Shown one piece after another: positions 50,284 through 61,139 of a DNA stretch of 64,000 nt. The first letter of the stretch is position 1, and every line of letters begins with the position of its first letter. The notes beneath the pieces are model-generated. The model had not been told where the DNA came from. It did not search any database and was given only the letters and a program-made list of their open reading frames with translations. The position numbers were made by a program, and so were the translations under genes. This DNA comes from an uncultured Lachnospiraceae bacterium (GTDB lineage Bacteria; Bacillota; Clostridia; Lachnospirales; Lachnospiraceae): NCBI GenBank assembly GCA_946558465.1, contig CAMNTM010000008.1, forward strand, positions 1-64,000, in the 5' to 3' direction.

Positions 50284-51643
50284 GGAGGCTGTAGATTACA
50301 GGAGGGTGAAAGAGATGGATTTGTTTGAATATGCAAGAGAAAAAAATATGTCTCAGGAGGCGCCGCTGGCATCAAGACTCCGGCCGACTGCGCTTGAGGA
50401 GGTTGTAGGACAGCAGCATATCGTCGGGAGGGACAAGCTTCTTTACCGCGCGATTAAAGCGGACAAGCTGAGCTCGATTATCTTTTACGGGCCCCCTGGT
50501 ACGGGAAAAACAACGCTTGCGAAGGTGATTGCACATACTACAAGTGCTGAATTTACCCAGATGAATGCTACGACAGCCGGCAAAAAGGATATGGAGGAGG
50601 CAGTAAAAAAAGCCAAGGATACATTGGGGATGTACCAGAGAAAGACAATTCTTTTTATAGATGAGATTCACCGTTTCAATAAGGGGCAGCAGGATTATCT
50701 TCTTCCCTTTGTAGAGGATGGAACTGTGATATTGATTGGGGCAACGACAGAGAATCCTTATTTTGAAGTGAATCGGGCGCTTCTTTCACGCTCCAGCATC
50801 TTTGAGCTTTATCCTCTGGATAAGGAGGATGTAAAGACCCTTCTTCTTCGTGCAGTGTATGATACAGAAAAAGGGATGGGAAGTTATCAGGCGGTTATTG
50901 ATGAGGAAGCATTGGAGTTTCTGGCAGATATTTCAGGAGGAGATGCGAGGAATGCGTTAAATGCAGTAGAACTCGGCATACTTACAACAGAGCGTAGTGA
51001 GGATGGGAAGATTCACATCACGCTGGAGACGGCCTCGGAATGTATTCAGAAGCGGGTGGTACGTTATGATAAAACCGGAGACAATCATTATGATACGATT
51101 TCTGCATTTATAAAAAGCATGAGAGGCTCTGACCCGGATGCAGCAGTGTATTACCTGGCTAAGATGCTCTATGCAGGCGAGGATATTAAGTTTATCGCCA
51201 GGAGAATTATGATCTGTGCTTCGGAGGATGTGGGAAACGCAGATCCAATGGCTCTTACAGTGGCGGTGTCTGCCGCTCAGGCCGTAGAGAGGGTCGGTAT
51301 GCCTGAGGCCCAGATTATACTTTCTCAGGCAGTGCTGTATGTGGCGTGTGCTCCAAAGAGTAATTCGGCGGTAAATGCGGTAAGTGCAGCGATGGAGAGC
51401 GTAGGAAGCCATAAAACTACCGTGCCTGTGCATCTTCAGGATGCTCACTATAAGGGAGCAAAGAATCTCGGACACGGCGCAGGGTATAAGTATGCTCATA
51501 ACTATCCCAATCATTTTGTAAAGCAGCAGTATCTGCCGGAGGAGATCAAAGGAGCTGTTTTTTATGAGCCCGGAAATAACGGAAAAGAGAAAGAAATTAA
51601 GGCGTGGCTTAAGTATATCCGGGAAAACAGCGGACTGGAATAG
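50270..51643 (+). CDS. rarA: replication-associated recombination protein A (MgsA/RarA AAA+ ATPase)
   Basis: LASRLRPTALEEVVGQQHIVG, IFYGPPGTGKTTLAKVIA, LFIDEIHRFNKGQQD. Confidence 0.95.
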   Translation: MTAGEEAVDYRRVKEMDLFEYAREKNMSQEAPLASRLRPTALEEVVGQQHIVGRDKLLYRAIKADKLSSIIFYGPPGTGKTTLAKVIAHTTSAEFTQMNATTAGKKDMEEAVKKAKDTLGMYQRKTILFIDEIHRFNKGQQDYLLPFVEDGTVILIGATTENPYFEVNRALLSRSSIFELYPLDKEDVKTLLLRAVYDTEKGMGSYQAVIDEEALEFLADISGGDARNALNAVELGILTTERSEDGKIHITLETASECIQKRVVRYDKTGDNHYDTISAFIKSMRGSDPDAAVYYLAKMLYAGEDIKFIARRIMICASEDVGNADPMALTVAVSAAQAVERVGMPEAQIILSQAVLYVACAPKSNSAVNAVSAAMESVGSHKTTVPVHLQDAHYKGAKNLGHGAGYKYAHNYPNHFVKQQYLPEEIKGAVFYEPGNNGKEKEIKAWLKYIRENSGLE

Positions 51644-51669
51644 TACTTGGACGTTTCCTGCCGGTATTT

Positions 51670-53178
51670 TTAGGAGACGGCTGTGTAGGTCTTTTCGAAA
51701 ACATCTTTGTCAATCACATAGATATCGGAAAGGTTTTCGGAGCGTACGACCAGATAATCTCCTGGATTTCCCAACAGGTATTTATCTTCATCCCACAGGG
51801 TAAATATTTTGGCCGATTTTTTCAGGGGCCTTGCATATACAACAGGCTCACGTCTTGGAATACATATTTTTGCATACTGCAGCAGACTACGGGTTTCTCC
51901 GGTCTGCTGATTTTTTATGACAGGACTGTAGGTTACGTCAATTTCATAGGTATGCTCTGTCGTTTCGTAGGACTGCTCGAATTTTTCCCGGCTGACGGGA
52001 TATGCGTCTCCGAGAAGTCCGATGATGATATAGGTGTCATCAGAGATATTCATTTCTATATCGCCGTCGAAGGTTCGTATCAGCGCCGGGGAATTGTCAG
52101 GAAAAAGGCAGCCTGATTTTACGTATCCTACAGGGGTTTTGTGTTTTTTATATCTCGACATGCCTGTAATATCTGCCGGACCGTTCTCTGCATAGAAGAT
52201 ATCAAAGCCGGCAAAGTATTCGTCCATTTTTCCGGCAAAATAGGTTTCCGGGCTGACGGTCTGGTAATGTTCGTCGTAACGGCCAAGACTTATGAAGCCG
52301 CCGGCTTTTTCCAGATGTCCTCCTCCGCTTCCGATATCCTTTGTAAGAAATCTTGCCAGCTCATCGGCACGTACCTCCTTGATGCAGCTTCGTACGGAGA
52401 GCTTGATTCCGTTTGTAAGCTCACTGTACACAACACAGGTGTCTACCATGTCTACCTGCAGCATTAAATCACTGATAAGACCGAGAATATTTGGGTCGCA
52501 GGGTTTTGCTCTTAATACAGCATAGCGGTTTGCATCGTTATAAATGTGACGGATGAGAGCGATGCCGGCAATCTCAAGCTCGTCGAGAGAGAAATTGGCG
52601 TTTCGGAGTCTTGTGACAGCAGGCTTATCAAACTTAAGCTCGTCGCGCATATCCTTGTCGTACGGATTGTAAATTTCACTGAGCTGTCCGGTGTCTGTAT
52701 ACAGTCCGTAGTAGAGTGCAGTCGCAAGATTTTCATCCTGATTGACCGGAAAGTTTTCTTGTATCAGCATCCGCCATACGATCGTAGAGCAGCTTCCACA
52801 GGTGGAATCCATGAACATATGCGGGACCTTATCAATCTCCAGCTGGTGGTGGTCGATAACCGCCACATGCTCTGCGGGAAGTCTTGTCACGTTGCCGGCT
52901 CCATATTGGCAGTCTATTGTAATCAGAAGTTCTTCTGTACCCAGCGGAGAGAACATGGTACTTTCCACATATTCTACAGGAATTTTAAGCTCTCGTATCA
53001 TGAGGAGGAGATTACTTTTTTGTATACGAAAGGGGCCGCTGTAGATAAGAGCCGTCTCGATATTTTTATGGCGGAAATACTGGTACAGGCCAAATCCGGA
53101 GGCAAGTGCATCGGCGTCCGGATTGTCATGGCATTGAATAAAAATTTTTTTATAGCTTTCAAAGGTTTTGAGTCTCAT
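51670..53178 (-). CDS. DHH family phosphoesterase
   Basis: IQCHDNPDADALASGFGLY, VIDHHQLE, GSGGGHLEKAGGFI. Confidence 0.92.
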   Translation of the reverse strand: MRLKTFESYKKIFIQCHDNPDADALASGFGLYQYFRHKNIETALIYSGPFRIQKSNLLLMIRELKIPVEYVESTMFSPLGTEELLITIDCQYGAGNVTRLPAEHVAVIDHHQLEIDKVPHMFMDSTCGSCSTIVWRMLIQENFPVNQDENLATALYYGLYTDTGQLSEIYNPYDKDMRDELKFDKPAVTRLRNANFSLDELEIAGIALIRHIYNDANRYAVLRAKPCDPNILGLISDLMLQVDMVDTCVVYSELTNGIKLSVRSCIKEVRADELARFLTKDIGSGGGHLEKAGGFISLGRYDEHYQTVSPETYFAGKMDEYFAGFDIFYAENGPADITGMSRYKKHKTPVGYVKSGCLFPDNSPALIRTFDGDIEMNISDDTYIIIGLLGDAYPVSREKFEQSYETTEHTYEIDVTYSPVIKNQQTGETRSLLQYAKICIPRREPVVYARPLKKSAKIFTLWDEDKYLLGNPGDYLVVRSENLSDIYVIDKDVFEKTYTAVS

Positions 53179-53425
53179 TTTAATTATCCTCCTGAGGGTA
53201 AAGTACTGTAGATTGTCTCAATATGCCGTGCCTGCATAATTTTGAAAATATTATATCACAGCAGAAAAATGCTTGTCCATCACTGCTTTTAGATGACGGA
53301 GCTTCAAAATGAATGAGTGAATTTGTATCCCCCCCAGTGGCTTGTACTGTTTTTTGAAATCAGAGTATAATAAAAAAGATCATGAAGAAGTCTCTGCAGT
53401 GAAGATATAGTAAAGGAAAAGAAGA

Positions 53426-55048
53426 ATGACAAAAACAAAAGTGAGAAAAATTGCCGGAGTTTTATGCTGTCTTCTCATAGTAGGAGTTACGGCGTGTAAA
53501 GGAAATGAAGAAAGGGAGGAGGTAAGTAAGGCGGATGATACGAATAACTCTCTTGTCTGTTATGTAGGGCATGGATTCTGGGAGGGGTCCCTGGATCCGG
53601 TGAAAGGGGCATTTTCCTATGGCTGGAGTTTTATTAACAACGCACTTCTTAAGGTGCAGCCGGAGGGCTCCTATGTGGGTGATCTGGCCGAGTCCTGGTC
53701 GATATCTGAGGATGCACTTGTTTATACATTTGTTTTGAAAGAGGGGATTCGATTTCAGGATGGCTCCGAGTTTACGGCGGAGGATGTGGTCTTTACCTAT
53801 GAGACGGTGAAGAAAAATCAAGGGGAGAACGAGAAGGTCGATCTAAGTAAAATGGTGTCTGTGGAGGCGGAAGATTCCCGGACTGTGAGAATCACTCTGT
53901 CGGAGCCCTATTCTCCGTTTCTGGATATGACGGCACAGCTTGGAATTGTGCCAAGCGACGGGTATGACAGCGTGGTGTTTGATGAGATGCCGATCGGAAC
54001 CGGGGCCTGGGAGGTGGTACAGTATGATGCGGGGCAGCAGCTGATTGTGAAGGCGAATGAGGATTATTTTGACGGTGCGCCGAATATTTCCAGAGTGACC
54101 TTTGTGGATATGGACAATGAGGCGGCTTTCTCCAATGCTCAGTCCGGACAGCTTGATATTATTATGGTTCAGCCCAATTATGCAGGGGAAACGATAGAAG
54201 GCATGCATATGGAGAAGCTTGCAACGATGGATGTACGCAATGTAAGTCTTCCCTGCAGAGCGCTGCAGCAGATGACGGCGCCTGACGGAACATCTGTAAA
54301 AGCAGGAAATGATGTGACATCGGATTTGGAAGTCCGTGAGGCTTTGAATATCGGGATTGACAGAGAACAGATAATTGAGAATGCATTTAACGGGGTCGGA
54401 GTGCCGGCGTATGGATTTACAGATAATCTTGAGTGGGGAAATGCACCGGAAATGAAGGATGGCCAGATAGAAAAGGCAAAAAAGATATTGGAAGAAGCCG
54501 GCTGGACAGATGAGGATGGGGACGGCATCCGGGAAAAAGACGGACTTCGGTGTGCCTTTGAGGTCTATACTCCTTCTGACGAGCAGGACAGATACCGTCT
54601 GGCAGCGGCGCTGGCTGTAGAAGCAGAAAAGCTGGGAATCAAGATTACAGTAAAACAGACAACCTGGGATGAGATTACAGCCGCTTCTTACCAGGCAGGT
54701 GTTGTGTGGGGCTTCGGACAGTTTAATCCGATTGTTCTCCATCAGTTGTTTGCTTTCGAGACATTTTTGACTGCTCAGTATGCCAATACGCCGGGATATG
54801 AAAATGCCGAGACAGACGCCCTGATTCAGGAGGCGCTTGATGCGCCGGGGCATGACGAAGCAGTGGAAAAGTGGAAGAAGGTACAGGAGGTTTATGCCGG
54901 GGAAGTACCATATCTATATCTTGTGAATATTGAGCATTGTTATTTTATAAGTGACAGGGTGGATATTTCGAAAGAGACACAGGTACCTCATCCACATGGA
55001 CATGGAATCCCGATTATCTGTAATATGAAGGATTGGAAGCTGTTATAA
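53426..55048 (+). CDS. ABC transporter substrate-binding protein (SBP_bac_5, nickel/peptide type)
   Basis: Lipobox VTAC; LAESWSISEDALVYTFVLKEGIRFQDGSEFTAEDVVFTYE; C-terminal PHPHGHGIPI. Confidence 0.92.
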   Translation: MTKTKVRKIAGVLCCLLIVGVTACKGNEEREEVSKADDTNNSLVCYVGHGFWEGSLDPVKGAFSYGWSFINNALLKVQPEGSYVGDLAESWSISEDALVYTFVLKEGIRFQDGSEFTAEDVVFTYETVKKNQGENEKVDLSKMVSVEAEDSRTVRITLSEPYSPFLDMTAQLGIVPSDGYDSVVFDEMPIGTGAWEVVQYDAGQQLIVKANEDYFDGAPNISRVTFVDMDNEAAFSNAQSGQLDIIMVQPNYAGETIEGMHMEKLATMDVRNVSLPCRALQQMTAPDGTSVKAGNDVTSDLEVREALNIGIDREQIIENAFNGVGVPAYGFTDNLEWGNAPEMKDGQIEKAKKILEEAGWTDEDGDGIREKDGLRCAFEVYTPSDEQDRYRLAAALAVEAEKLGIKITVKQTTWDEITAASYQAGVVWGFGQFNPIVLHQLFAFETFLTAQYANTPGYENAETDALIQEALDAPGHDEAVEKWKKVQEVYAGEVPYLYLVNIEHCYFISDRVDISKETQVPHPHGHGIPIICNMKDWKLL

Positions 55049-55130
55049 TGTCAGAGGAGTCCGGCATCTTTTGTGCCGGCATAGAAGGTGCGGCATACAG
55101 TAAAAGTGCTGCAGGAAAGGAAGAAAAGGA

Positions 55131-56111
55131 ATGACTTATGTCAGATATCTAGGGCGGACGGTGTTTCGTATGCTGTCGCTGCTGATTGCAGTGAGTGTTC
55201 TCTCTTTTGTGCTTATGGAAGCAGCCCCCATAGATCCGATGACTGCATATATCGGGACGGATTCGGCGCTGTCAGAGGAAGCAAAGGAGGAAATAGCAGA
55301 GCACTGGAGCCTAAAAGATCCTCCCGTCAGGCGGTTTGCAGCGTGGGCGGAAAATTTTCTGCAGGGAGATTGGGGGGACTCAATAACCTTTAAGCGTCCG
55401 GTGAAGACAGTAATACTGGAAAGATTCCGGTATTCTGTGTGGCTGATGCTTGCAGCGTGGACCCTTTCCGGTATTCTGGGATATGTGCTGGGGTTAGCAG
55501 CGGCAGTAAGACGGGGGAGCTTAGGAGACAGGATTATTAAGACCCTTTGTCTGGTGCTTCAATCAGCGCCTACCTTTTGGATAGGTCTTTTGATTTTAAG
55601 CCTGTTTGCGGTGAAACTTCGGTGGTTTCCTATCGGACTGGCCGCTCCTATGGGGAAATTAGCAGATGAGATTACATTAGCCGACCGGATTTATCATATG
55701 ATACTTCCGGCTCTGACCTTAAGTGTTCTGGGGATAGGTAAGATAACGCTTTATACCCGGCAGAAGATGCTTGAAATTATGGAAAGTGATTTTATCCTTT
55801 TTGCAAGGGCAAGGGGAGAGAGTATGGCTCAGATTGTACTGCGGCACGGAATCCGCAATACGCTGATGCCTGCCATAACGCTGCAGTTCGCTTCCTTTAG
55901 CGAGCTGTTCGGAGGGGCTGCACTGGCAGAATCTGTATTTTCCTATCCGGGAATCGGAAGTGCCCTGACAGCGGCGGGGCTAAACGCAGATGTGCCGCTG
56001 CTTCTGGGAATTGCAGTATTCAGTGCGGTATTTGTGTTTGCAGGGAATCTGGCGGCAAACCTTCTGTATATGATCCTGGATCCAAGAATTCGGGAGGCGT
56101 CTGCCAGATGA
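55131..56111 (+). CDS. nickel/peptide ABC transporter permease (NikB/DppB-like)
   Basis: YVRYLGRTVFRMLSLLIAVSVLSFVLMEAAPIDP; EAA loop ARARGESMAQIVLRHGIRNTLMP. Confidence 0.93.
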   Translation: MTYVRYLGRTVFRMLSLLIAVSVLSFVLMEAAPIDPMTAYIGTDSALSEEAKEEIAEHWSLKDPPVRRFAAWAENFLQGDWGDSITFKRPVKTVILERFRYSVWLMLAAWTLSGILGYVLGLAAAVRRGSLGDRIIKTLCLVLQSAPTFWIGLLILSLFAVKLRWFPIGLAAPMGKLADEITLADRIYHMILPALTLSVLGIGKITLYTRQKMLEIMESDFILFARARGESMAQIVLRHGIRNTLMPAITLQFASFSELFGGAALAESVFSYPGIGSALTAAGLNADVPLLLGIAVFSAVFVFAGNLAANLLYMILDPRIREASAR

Positions 56112-56131
56112 AACGGAGAAGTAACTGAGAT

Positions 56132-56965
56132 ATGAAAAAGACAGGAAAAATAAATACGAGAACCAAAACGTTAATCTATATTGCGGCGGCAGTGCTGTAT
56201 CTTTCTGTAATTTTTATATGGGGGATAAGTATGCCAAAGGAAGCGTATGGAATTGAATACAGCGAAAAGCTTCTGCCCCCGGGCTGGGGACATATTTTCG
56301 GTACGGACGATATGGGAAGAGATATGCTTTTTCGTTCAGTAAAGGGTTTGTCTACAAGTCTTATTATTGCAGTGCTGGCGGCGGGCATCAGTTCGGCGGC
56401 GGCATTGGCCGCAGGAGTGGCGGCTGCAGTATTTGGGGGCCGGATAGATAGTTTTGTCAATTGGTGTGTGGATTTGTGTATGGGAATTCCACATTTGATT
56501 TTATTGATTTTGATTTCCTTTATGATGGGAAGAGGAGTGAAGGGAGTGACAGCGGCTGTGGCTCTGACGCATTGGCCGGAGCTGACTCGTATAGTGCGTT
56601 CAGAGGTACTGCAGATTCGAAACTCTCAGTATGTAAAGGCAGCCTATAAGATGGGAAGGAGCCGGCTGCAGGCAGCGTGGGAGCATATCGTTCCGCATGT
56701 ACTGCCGGTGTATCTGGTAGGTGTAATTTTATTGTTCCCTCATGCTATTATGCATGAGGCGGCGATTACCTTTCTGGGATTTGGACTTCCGGCGGAGGAG
56801 CCGGCAATCGGCGTGATTTTGTCGGAGTCAATGAAATATATTTCTACCGGGAAGTGGTGGCTTGCGTTTTTTCCAGGCTTTATGCTTCTTGCAGCAGTTA
56901 TGCTGTTCGACGTAATCGGAGAAAGCCTGAAAAGGCTTTTGAATCCGGGAAGCGGGAATGAATAG
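56132..56965 (+). CDS. nickel/peptide ABC transporter permease (NikC/DppC-like)
   Basis: HIFGTDDMGRDMLFRSVKGLSTSL; QYVKAAYKMGRSRLQAAWEHIVPHVLP. Confidence 0.93.
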   Translation: MKKTGKINTRTKTLIYIAAAVLYLSVIFIWGISMPKEAYGIEYSEKLLPPGWGHIFGTDDMGRDMLFRSVKGLSTSLIIAVLAAGISSAAALAAGVAAAVFGGRIDSFVNWCVDLCMGIPHLILLILISFMMGRGVKGVTAAVALTHWPELTRIVRSEVLQIRNSQYVKAAYKMGRSRLQAAWEHIVPHVLPVYLVGVILLFPHAIMHEAAITFLGFGLPAEEPAIGVILSESMKYISTGKWWLAFFPGFMLLAAVMLFDVIGESLKRLLNPGSGNE

Positions 56966-57050
56966 ACTTTGGAAAACAGCCTGAAAAGAAGCGGATGGAA
57001 GGAAACTGGATTGGAACGAGGCAGATAAAAAGAAAACAGCTTGAAAAGAA

Positions 57051-58043
57051 GTGGATGAAAAAATGGAAAAAAAGGAAAAGGAATCTGTAACGGGAGTAGA
57101 GAACAAGTGGGAGCATGAAAAGGGAAAAGCTCCGGTATTGGAGGTAGAAGATCTTACCGTTTCCTTTGGCATGTATTATAAGGGACTCAGGAGGAGAGAG
57201 CTTGAGGTGCTGCACAGACTGAGTCTTACGGTTTATGCCGGGGAAATTATGGCAGTGATAGGCGCTAGTGGTTCGGGAAAGAGTGTTCTTGCGCATGCTG
57301 TGCTTGGGATTCTTCCGGGAAATGCTGCCGTGCAGGGAGAGATGAGATACCAGGGAGGGGCCTATGGGGAAAAAGAGCAGAAAAGGCTGCGGGGGAAAGA
57401 GATTGTGCTGATTCCTCAATCCGTGGATTATCTGGACCCGCTGATGCGTGTAGGGCGTCAGGTGAGGGGCGTGCGGGGAAGTAAGAAAATGCAGGAGAAT
57501 GTATTTGAGCGGTACGGGCTTTCGGAGAATGTGGACAGACTGTATCCGTGGGAGCTTTCCGGCGGTATGGCGCGGAGGGTGCTGATCTCTGCGGCGGAGA
57601 TGGAGAAGGCCCGGCTGGTGGTGGCTGATGAGCCGACGCCGGGACTGAATGAGGAGATGGCAGAGGAAACAATGAAAAGCTTTCGCCAAATGGCAGAGCG
57701 GGGCTGCGGGGTACTTTTGATTACCCATGATATTGATCTGGCGTTTCGCAGTGCAGACCGGATCGCTGTGTTTTACGCAGGAACAGTTGTAGAAGAAGCG
57801 CTGACAGAAGATTTTCAGTCAGGAGGAGCGGCGCTTAGGCATCCATACAGCAGAGCATTTTTAGACGCGCTGCCTCAGAACGGCTTCCGCCCGATTCCGG
57901 GATCTCAGCCCTATGCGGGAAATCTGCCGAAGGGCTGTCTCTTCGCAGACAGATGTCCGATGCGCTCGGAGGCGTGTGGAAGGGAGATTAAGATGCGGGA
58001 AGTCCGTGGAGGAAGGGTAAGGTGCATACGAGATGAAATCTAA
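57051..58043 (+). CDS. ABC transporter ATP-binding protein (NikD/DppD-like)
   Basis: IGASGSGKSVLAHAVLGILP, LSGGMARRVLISAA, C-terminal CLFADRCPMRSEAC. Confidence 0.93.
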   Translation: MDEKMEKKEKESVTGVENKWEHEKGKAPVLEVEDLTVSFGMYYKGLRRRELEVLHRLSLTVYAGEIMAVIGASGSGKSVLAHAVLGILPGNAAVQGEMRYQGGAYGEKEQKRLRGKEIVLIPQSVDYLDPLMRVGRQVRGVRGSKKMQENVFERYGLSENVDRLYPWELSGGMARRVLISAAEMEKARLVVADEPTPGLNEEMAEETMKSFRQMAERGCGVLLITHDIDLAFRSADRIAVFYAGTVVEEALTEDFQSGGAALRHPYSRAFLDALPQNGFRPIPGSQPYAGNLPKGCLFADRCPMRSEACGREIKMREVRGGRVRCIRDEI

Positions 58044-58731
58044 AGACGGAGGAAAAAGAGGAGAGCCGGAAAAAGAAATTGGGCTTGAGGCTTTGAATAT
58101 CGGTTTTCGTTATTCTCCCCGGAAGCCGTGGATTTTAAAGGAGGTAAGCCTTCATATACAGGCGGGAGAGCGTGCTGCACTTGTGGGTCCTTCAGGTTGT
58201 GGGAAGAGTACGCTTGCAAAAATACTGGCGGGCTGCGAGCAGCCAAAGGAAGGAGCTGTTCTGTGGCAGAAAGCTCCGCTTCCTAAGAAGGGATACTGTC
58301 CGGTGCAGCTCATCTATCAGCACCCGGAGCTGGCGGTAAATCCAAGATGGAAGATGGAAAAAATCTTAACAGAAGGGTGGGAGCCGGATGAGAAGCTGCT
58401 CCGGGATATGGGAATTGAGAAAGAGTGGCTCACAAGATGGCCGTCGGAGCTTTCCGCAGGAGAGCTCCAGCGGTTTTGTATCGCACGGGTGCTGGGGCCT
58501 GAAACAAAGTTTTTAATTTGTGATGAGATCAGTACGATGCTCGATGTCATTACCCAGGCACAGATCTGGCAGAATGTTCTTAAAGCAGCCGAAAGGAACG
58601 GATTCGGGATGCTTGTAGTAACGCATAACATGGCTCTTGCCAGGCGGGTATGTACAAGAATCATTGAACTGCCAAAGCTGAACAAGGGGTTGTGTTTATC
58701 TGGACAGATGCGTATAATAGACAGGGGATAA
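58033..58731 (+). CDS. ABC transporter ATP-binding protein (NikE/DppF-like)
   Basis: VGPSGCGKSTLAKILAG, LSAGELQRFCIARVLG, LICDEIS. Confidence 0.93.
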   Translation: MKSKDGGKRGEPEKEIGLEALNIGFRYSPRKPWILKEVSLHIQAGERAALVGPSGCGKSTLAKILAGCEQPKEGAVLWQKAPLPKKGYCPVQLIYQHPELAVNPRWKMEKILTEGWEPDEKLLRDMGIEKEWLTRWPSELSAGELQRFCIARVLGPETKFLICDEISTMLDVITQAQIWQNVLKAAERNGFGMLVVTHNMALARRVCTRIIELPKLNKGLCLSGQMRIIDRG

Positions 58732-58780
58732 GAAGTATATTATTGTTGTAGTAAAACATTAAGAAGGGCCGGCAGAAAAG

Positions 58781-59077
58781 ATGAAGGAACATAAACACCT
58801 GCATGGACATGTACACAGCGCAGAGGAAAAGAAAGCGGTAGTAAACCGCCTGTCGAAGGCAATAGGGCATCTGGAGGCAGTCAAACGTATGGTAGAGAAT
58901 GATGCCGACTGCAGTGATGTGCTGATTCAGCTTGCTGCAGTTCGATCAGCAATTAATAATACAGGAAAGGTTGTGCTCAAAAACCACATGAACCACTGCA
59001 TAGTGGAGGCAGTGGAGGAGCATGACTTAGAGGCGGTTGAAAAGCTGAACCAGGCGATTGATAAATTTATGAAATAA
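58781..59077 (+). CDS. metal-sensing transcriptional repressor (CsoR/RcnR family)
   Basis: KKAVVNRLSKAIGHLEAVKRMVENDADCSDVLIQLAAVRSAINNTGKVVLKNHMNHCI; His-rich N-terminus HKHLHGHVH. Confidence 0.92.
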   Translation: MKEHKHLHGHVHSAEEKKAVVNRLSKAIGHLEAVKRMVENDADCSDVLIQLAAVRSAINNTGKVVLKNHMNHCIVEAVEEHDLEAVEKLNQAIDKFMK

Positions 59078-59082
59078 TCGTG

Positions 59083-61029
59083 TTATTCTGCATCCAATGA
59101 ATTTTCCGGCGGAAGGCAGATATAATTTTTACATACATAAAATGTTGTCTTTTCATTTATGAGCGGATACTCGCTGTTTTCTGAAACAACGATTACGTCG
59201 GCCAATACCGGGAGCTGCTTTTTAATTTTTTCCAAATCTGAAATATCCTTTAGAGAAATCACAATATGTTTTGGCGGATTGTCATAAATCAGCTTTGCCA
59301 GCAGAAACATACTGTATCCTGCCGGAAAAATCTGTGCCTGTGCCGACATAAAATGAATCTGCTTTTCGGCCAGTTCTCTGTACTCCTTCTTACCGGTCAG
59401 CTGATAAAGCCTGACAAGATTATATGCCATAATAGAATTTCCGCTTGGGACGGCGCCGTCATAGGTTTCCTTCGGACTCATAAAGAGTTCTGTACTGTCC
59501 GGAGCAGACAGATAAAACCCGCCGTTTTTTTCATCGGCGAATCGTTTTACTGTTTCATTTAAGAACTGTTCTGCTTTTTCGAGATATTCCTTGTTCAGAG
59601 TGGAATTATAAAGCTCTGTCAATGCAGTAATATAAAATGCATAGTCGTCTAAAAAACTGTTTTTTGAGTGCTTCTCCTTGCGCCAGCTTGTAAACAAGCA
59701 TAGATCTCTGCATAAATTCTTTTCAATAAATTTTTGTGCGTTTATAGCTGCCTGAAGATATTCCGCCTCCTTTGAAGCCCTGTAAAGTACAGATAATGCT
59801 GCTGTCATCATAGAATTCCAGGAAAGCAGAACCTTGTCATCAAGGTGCAGCTTTGAACGATTTTTTCGGTAAATATACAGCTTTTGAAGCTCTTCGCTGT
59901 AATCTGACTTCAAATCATTGCTTTTTAGAAGATTTGGAATATTTACATCTTCAAAATTACCGTCTGCGGTAATATCAAATGTATCTGAAAATGGTTTTCC
60001 CTTTTCCTTTCCCAGAAGCTTGATGATTTCGTCCAATGTAAAGGTATAGAATTTTCCTTCTATTCCTTCACTGTCAGCATCCTGTGCACTGTAGAATTCT
60101 CCGGCCGGACCGGTCATTTCACGGAGAATATATTGTGCAGTTTTCATTGCAGTATCCAAATAAATCTGCTTTCCGGATGCCGTGTAAACTGCCGTATATG
60201 CGATAATCAGCAGTGCATTGTCATACAGCATTTTTTCAAAATGAGGTGCAAGAAAGTATTTGTCAGTGGAATATCTGGAAAATCCATATCCGACATGATC
60301 AAATATGCCGCCTTTACGCATCTGTGTAAGAGTTTTTTCGGCCATTTTCAATATATACGGATTCTGGCTTTGTTCTGCGTACAATGTCAGAAATAATAAA
60401 TTGTGGGGAACGGGAAATTTGGGAGCCTCTCCGAAGCCGCCGCATACGCTGTCAAAGCTGTCCGAAAACAGCTGTACTGCTTTCTCGAAGAGATTCTCGT
60501 CGAATTCATTTTCCTTTCTATAACCGGGCTGTGCTTCCTTGAGATGTGCGATTAATTCGTCTGCCGAGTGTAAAAGCTCTTTTCGGTTTTTGTTCCACTG
60601 ATTTACCACGGCATTCAGCAAATCAGCAAATCCCGGCATACCGTGCTGTGACCGTATCGGAAAATATGTTCCTGCAAAAAACGGCTTTTTGTCCCAGGTC
60701 ATGAAGATGCTCATAGGCCATCCGCCGCTTCCGGTAAATGTCTGGCACACGGACATATATACACTGTCAATGTCAGGACGTTCCTCCCGGTCGACCTTGA
60801 TAGAAACAAAATATTGATTTAGAATATCAGCCGCTGTTTGATTTTCAAAGCTTTCGTGTGCCATAACGTGGCACCAATGACATGTGCTGTAGCCGATGCT
60901 TAAGAAAACCGGCTTATCCTCTCTTCTGGCTTTCTCAAATGCTTCTATGCACCACGGATACCAATCTACAGGGTTTTCTGCATGCTGCAGAAGATACGGG
61001 CTTGTCTCGTTTTTCAGGTGATTGCTCAT
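59083..61029 (-). CDS. thioredoxin-domain protein, DUF255/YyaL (spermatogenesis-associated protein 20-like)
   Basis: [62 protein letters not shown]. Confidence 0.95.
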   Translation of the reverse strand: MSNHLKNETSPYLLQHAENPVDWYPWCIEAFEKARREDKPVFLSIGYSTCHWCHVMAHESFENQTAADILNQYFVSIKVDREERPDIDSVYMSVCQTFTGSGGWPMSIFMTWDKKPFFAGTYFPIRSQHGMPGFADLLNAVVNQWNKNRKELLHSADELIAHLKEAQPGYRKENEFDENLFEKAVQLFSDSFDSVCGGFGEAPKFPVPHNLLFLTLYAEQSQNPYILKMAEKTLTQMRKGGIFDHVGYGFSRYSTDKYFLAPHFEKMLYDNALLIIAYTAVYTASGKQIYLDTAMKTAQYILREMTGPAGEFYSAQDADSEGIEGKFYTFTLDEIIKLLGKEKGKPFSDTFDITADGNFEDVNIPNLLKSNDLKSDYSEELQKLYIYRKNRSKLHLDDKVLLSWNSMMTAALSVLYRASKEAEYLQAAINAQKFIEKNLCRDLCLFTSWRKEKHSKNSFLDDYAFYITALTELYNSTLNKEYLEKAEQFLNETVKRFADEKNGGFYLSAPDSTELFMSPKETYDGAVPSGNSIMAYNLVRLYQLTGKKEYRELAEKQIHFMSAQAQIFPAGYSMFLLAKLIYDNPPKHIVISLKDISDLEKIKKQLPVLADVIVVSENSEYPLINEKTTFYVCKNYICLPPENSLDAE

Positions 61030-61139
61030 TTTATTCTTTTCCTTTCAAAGAATCAAAGTATTTTCGTAATATTATGCTGATAAAATTTAATATTATGCAA
61101 AGCTTCAAAATGTCTTTGACAATGATATAATGCGAAGTA

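Noticed and set aside
51670-53178. DHH phosphoesterase convergent to rarA as a nucleotide-signalling defence gene
   Set aside because: No effector gene is adjacent and DHH/DHHA1 proteins are common housekeeping enzymes; nothing in the sequence supports a defence role.
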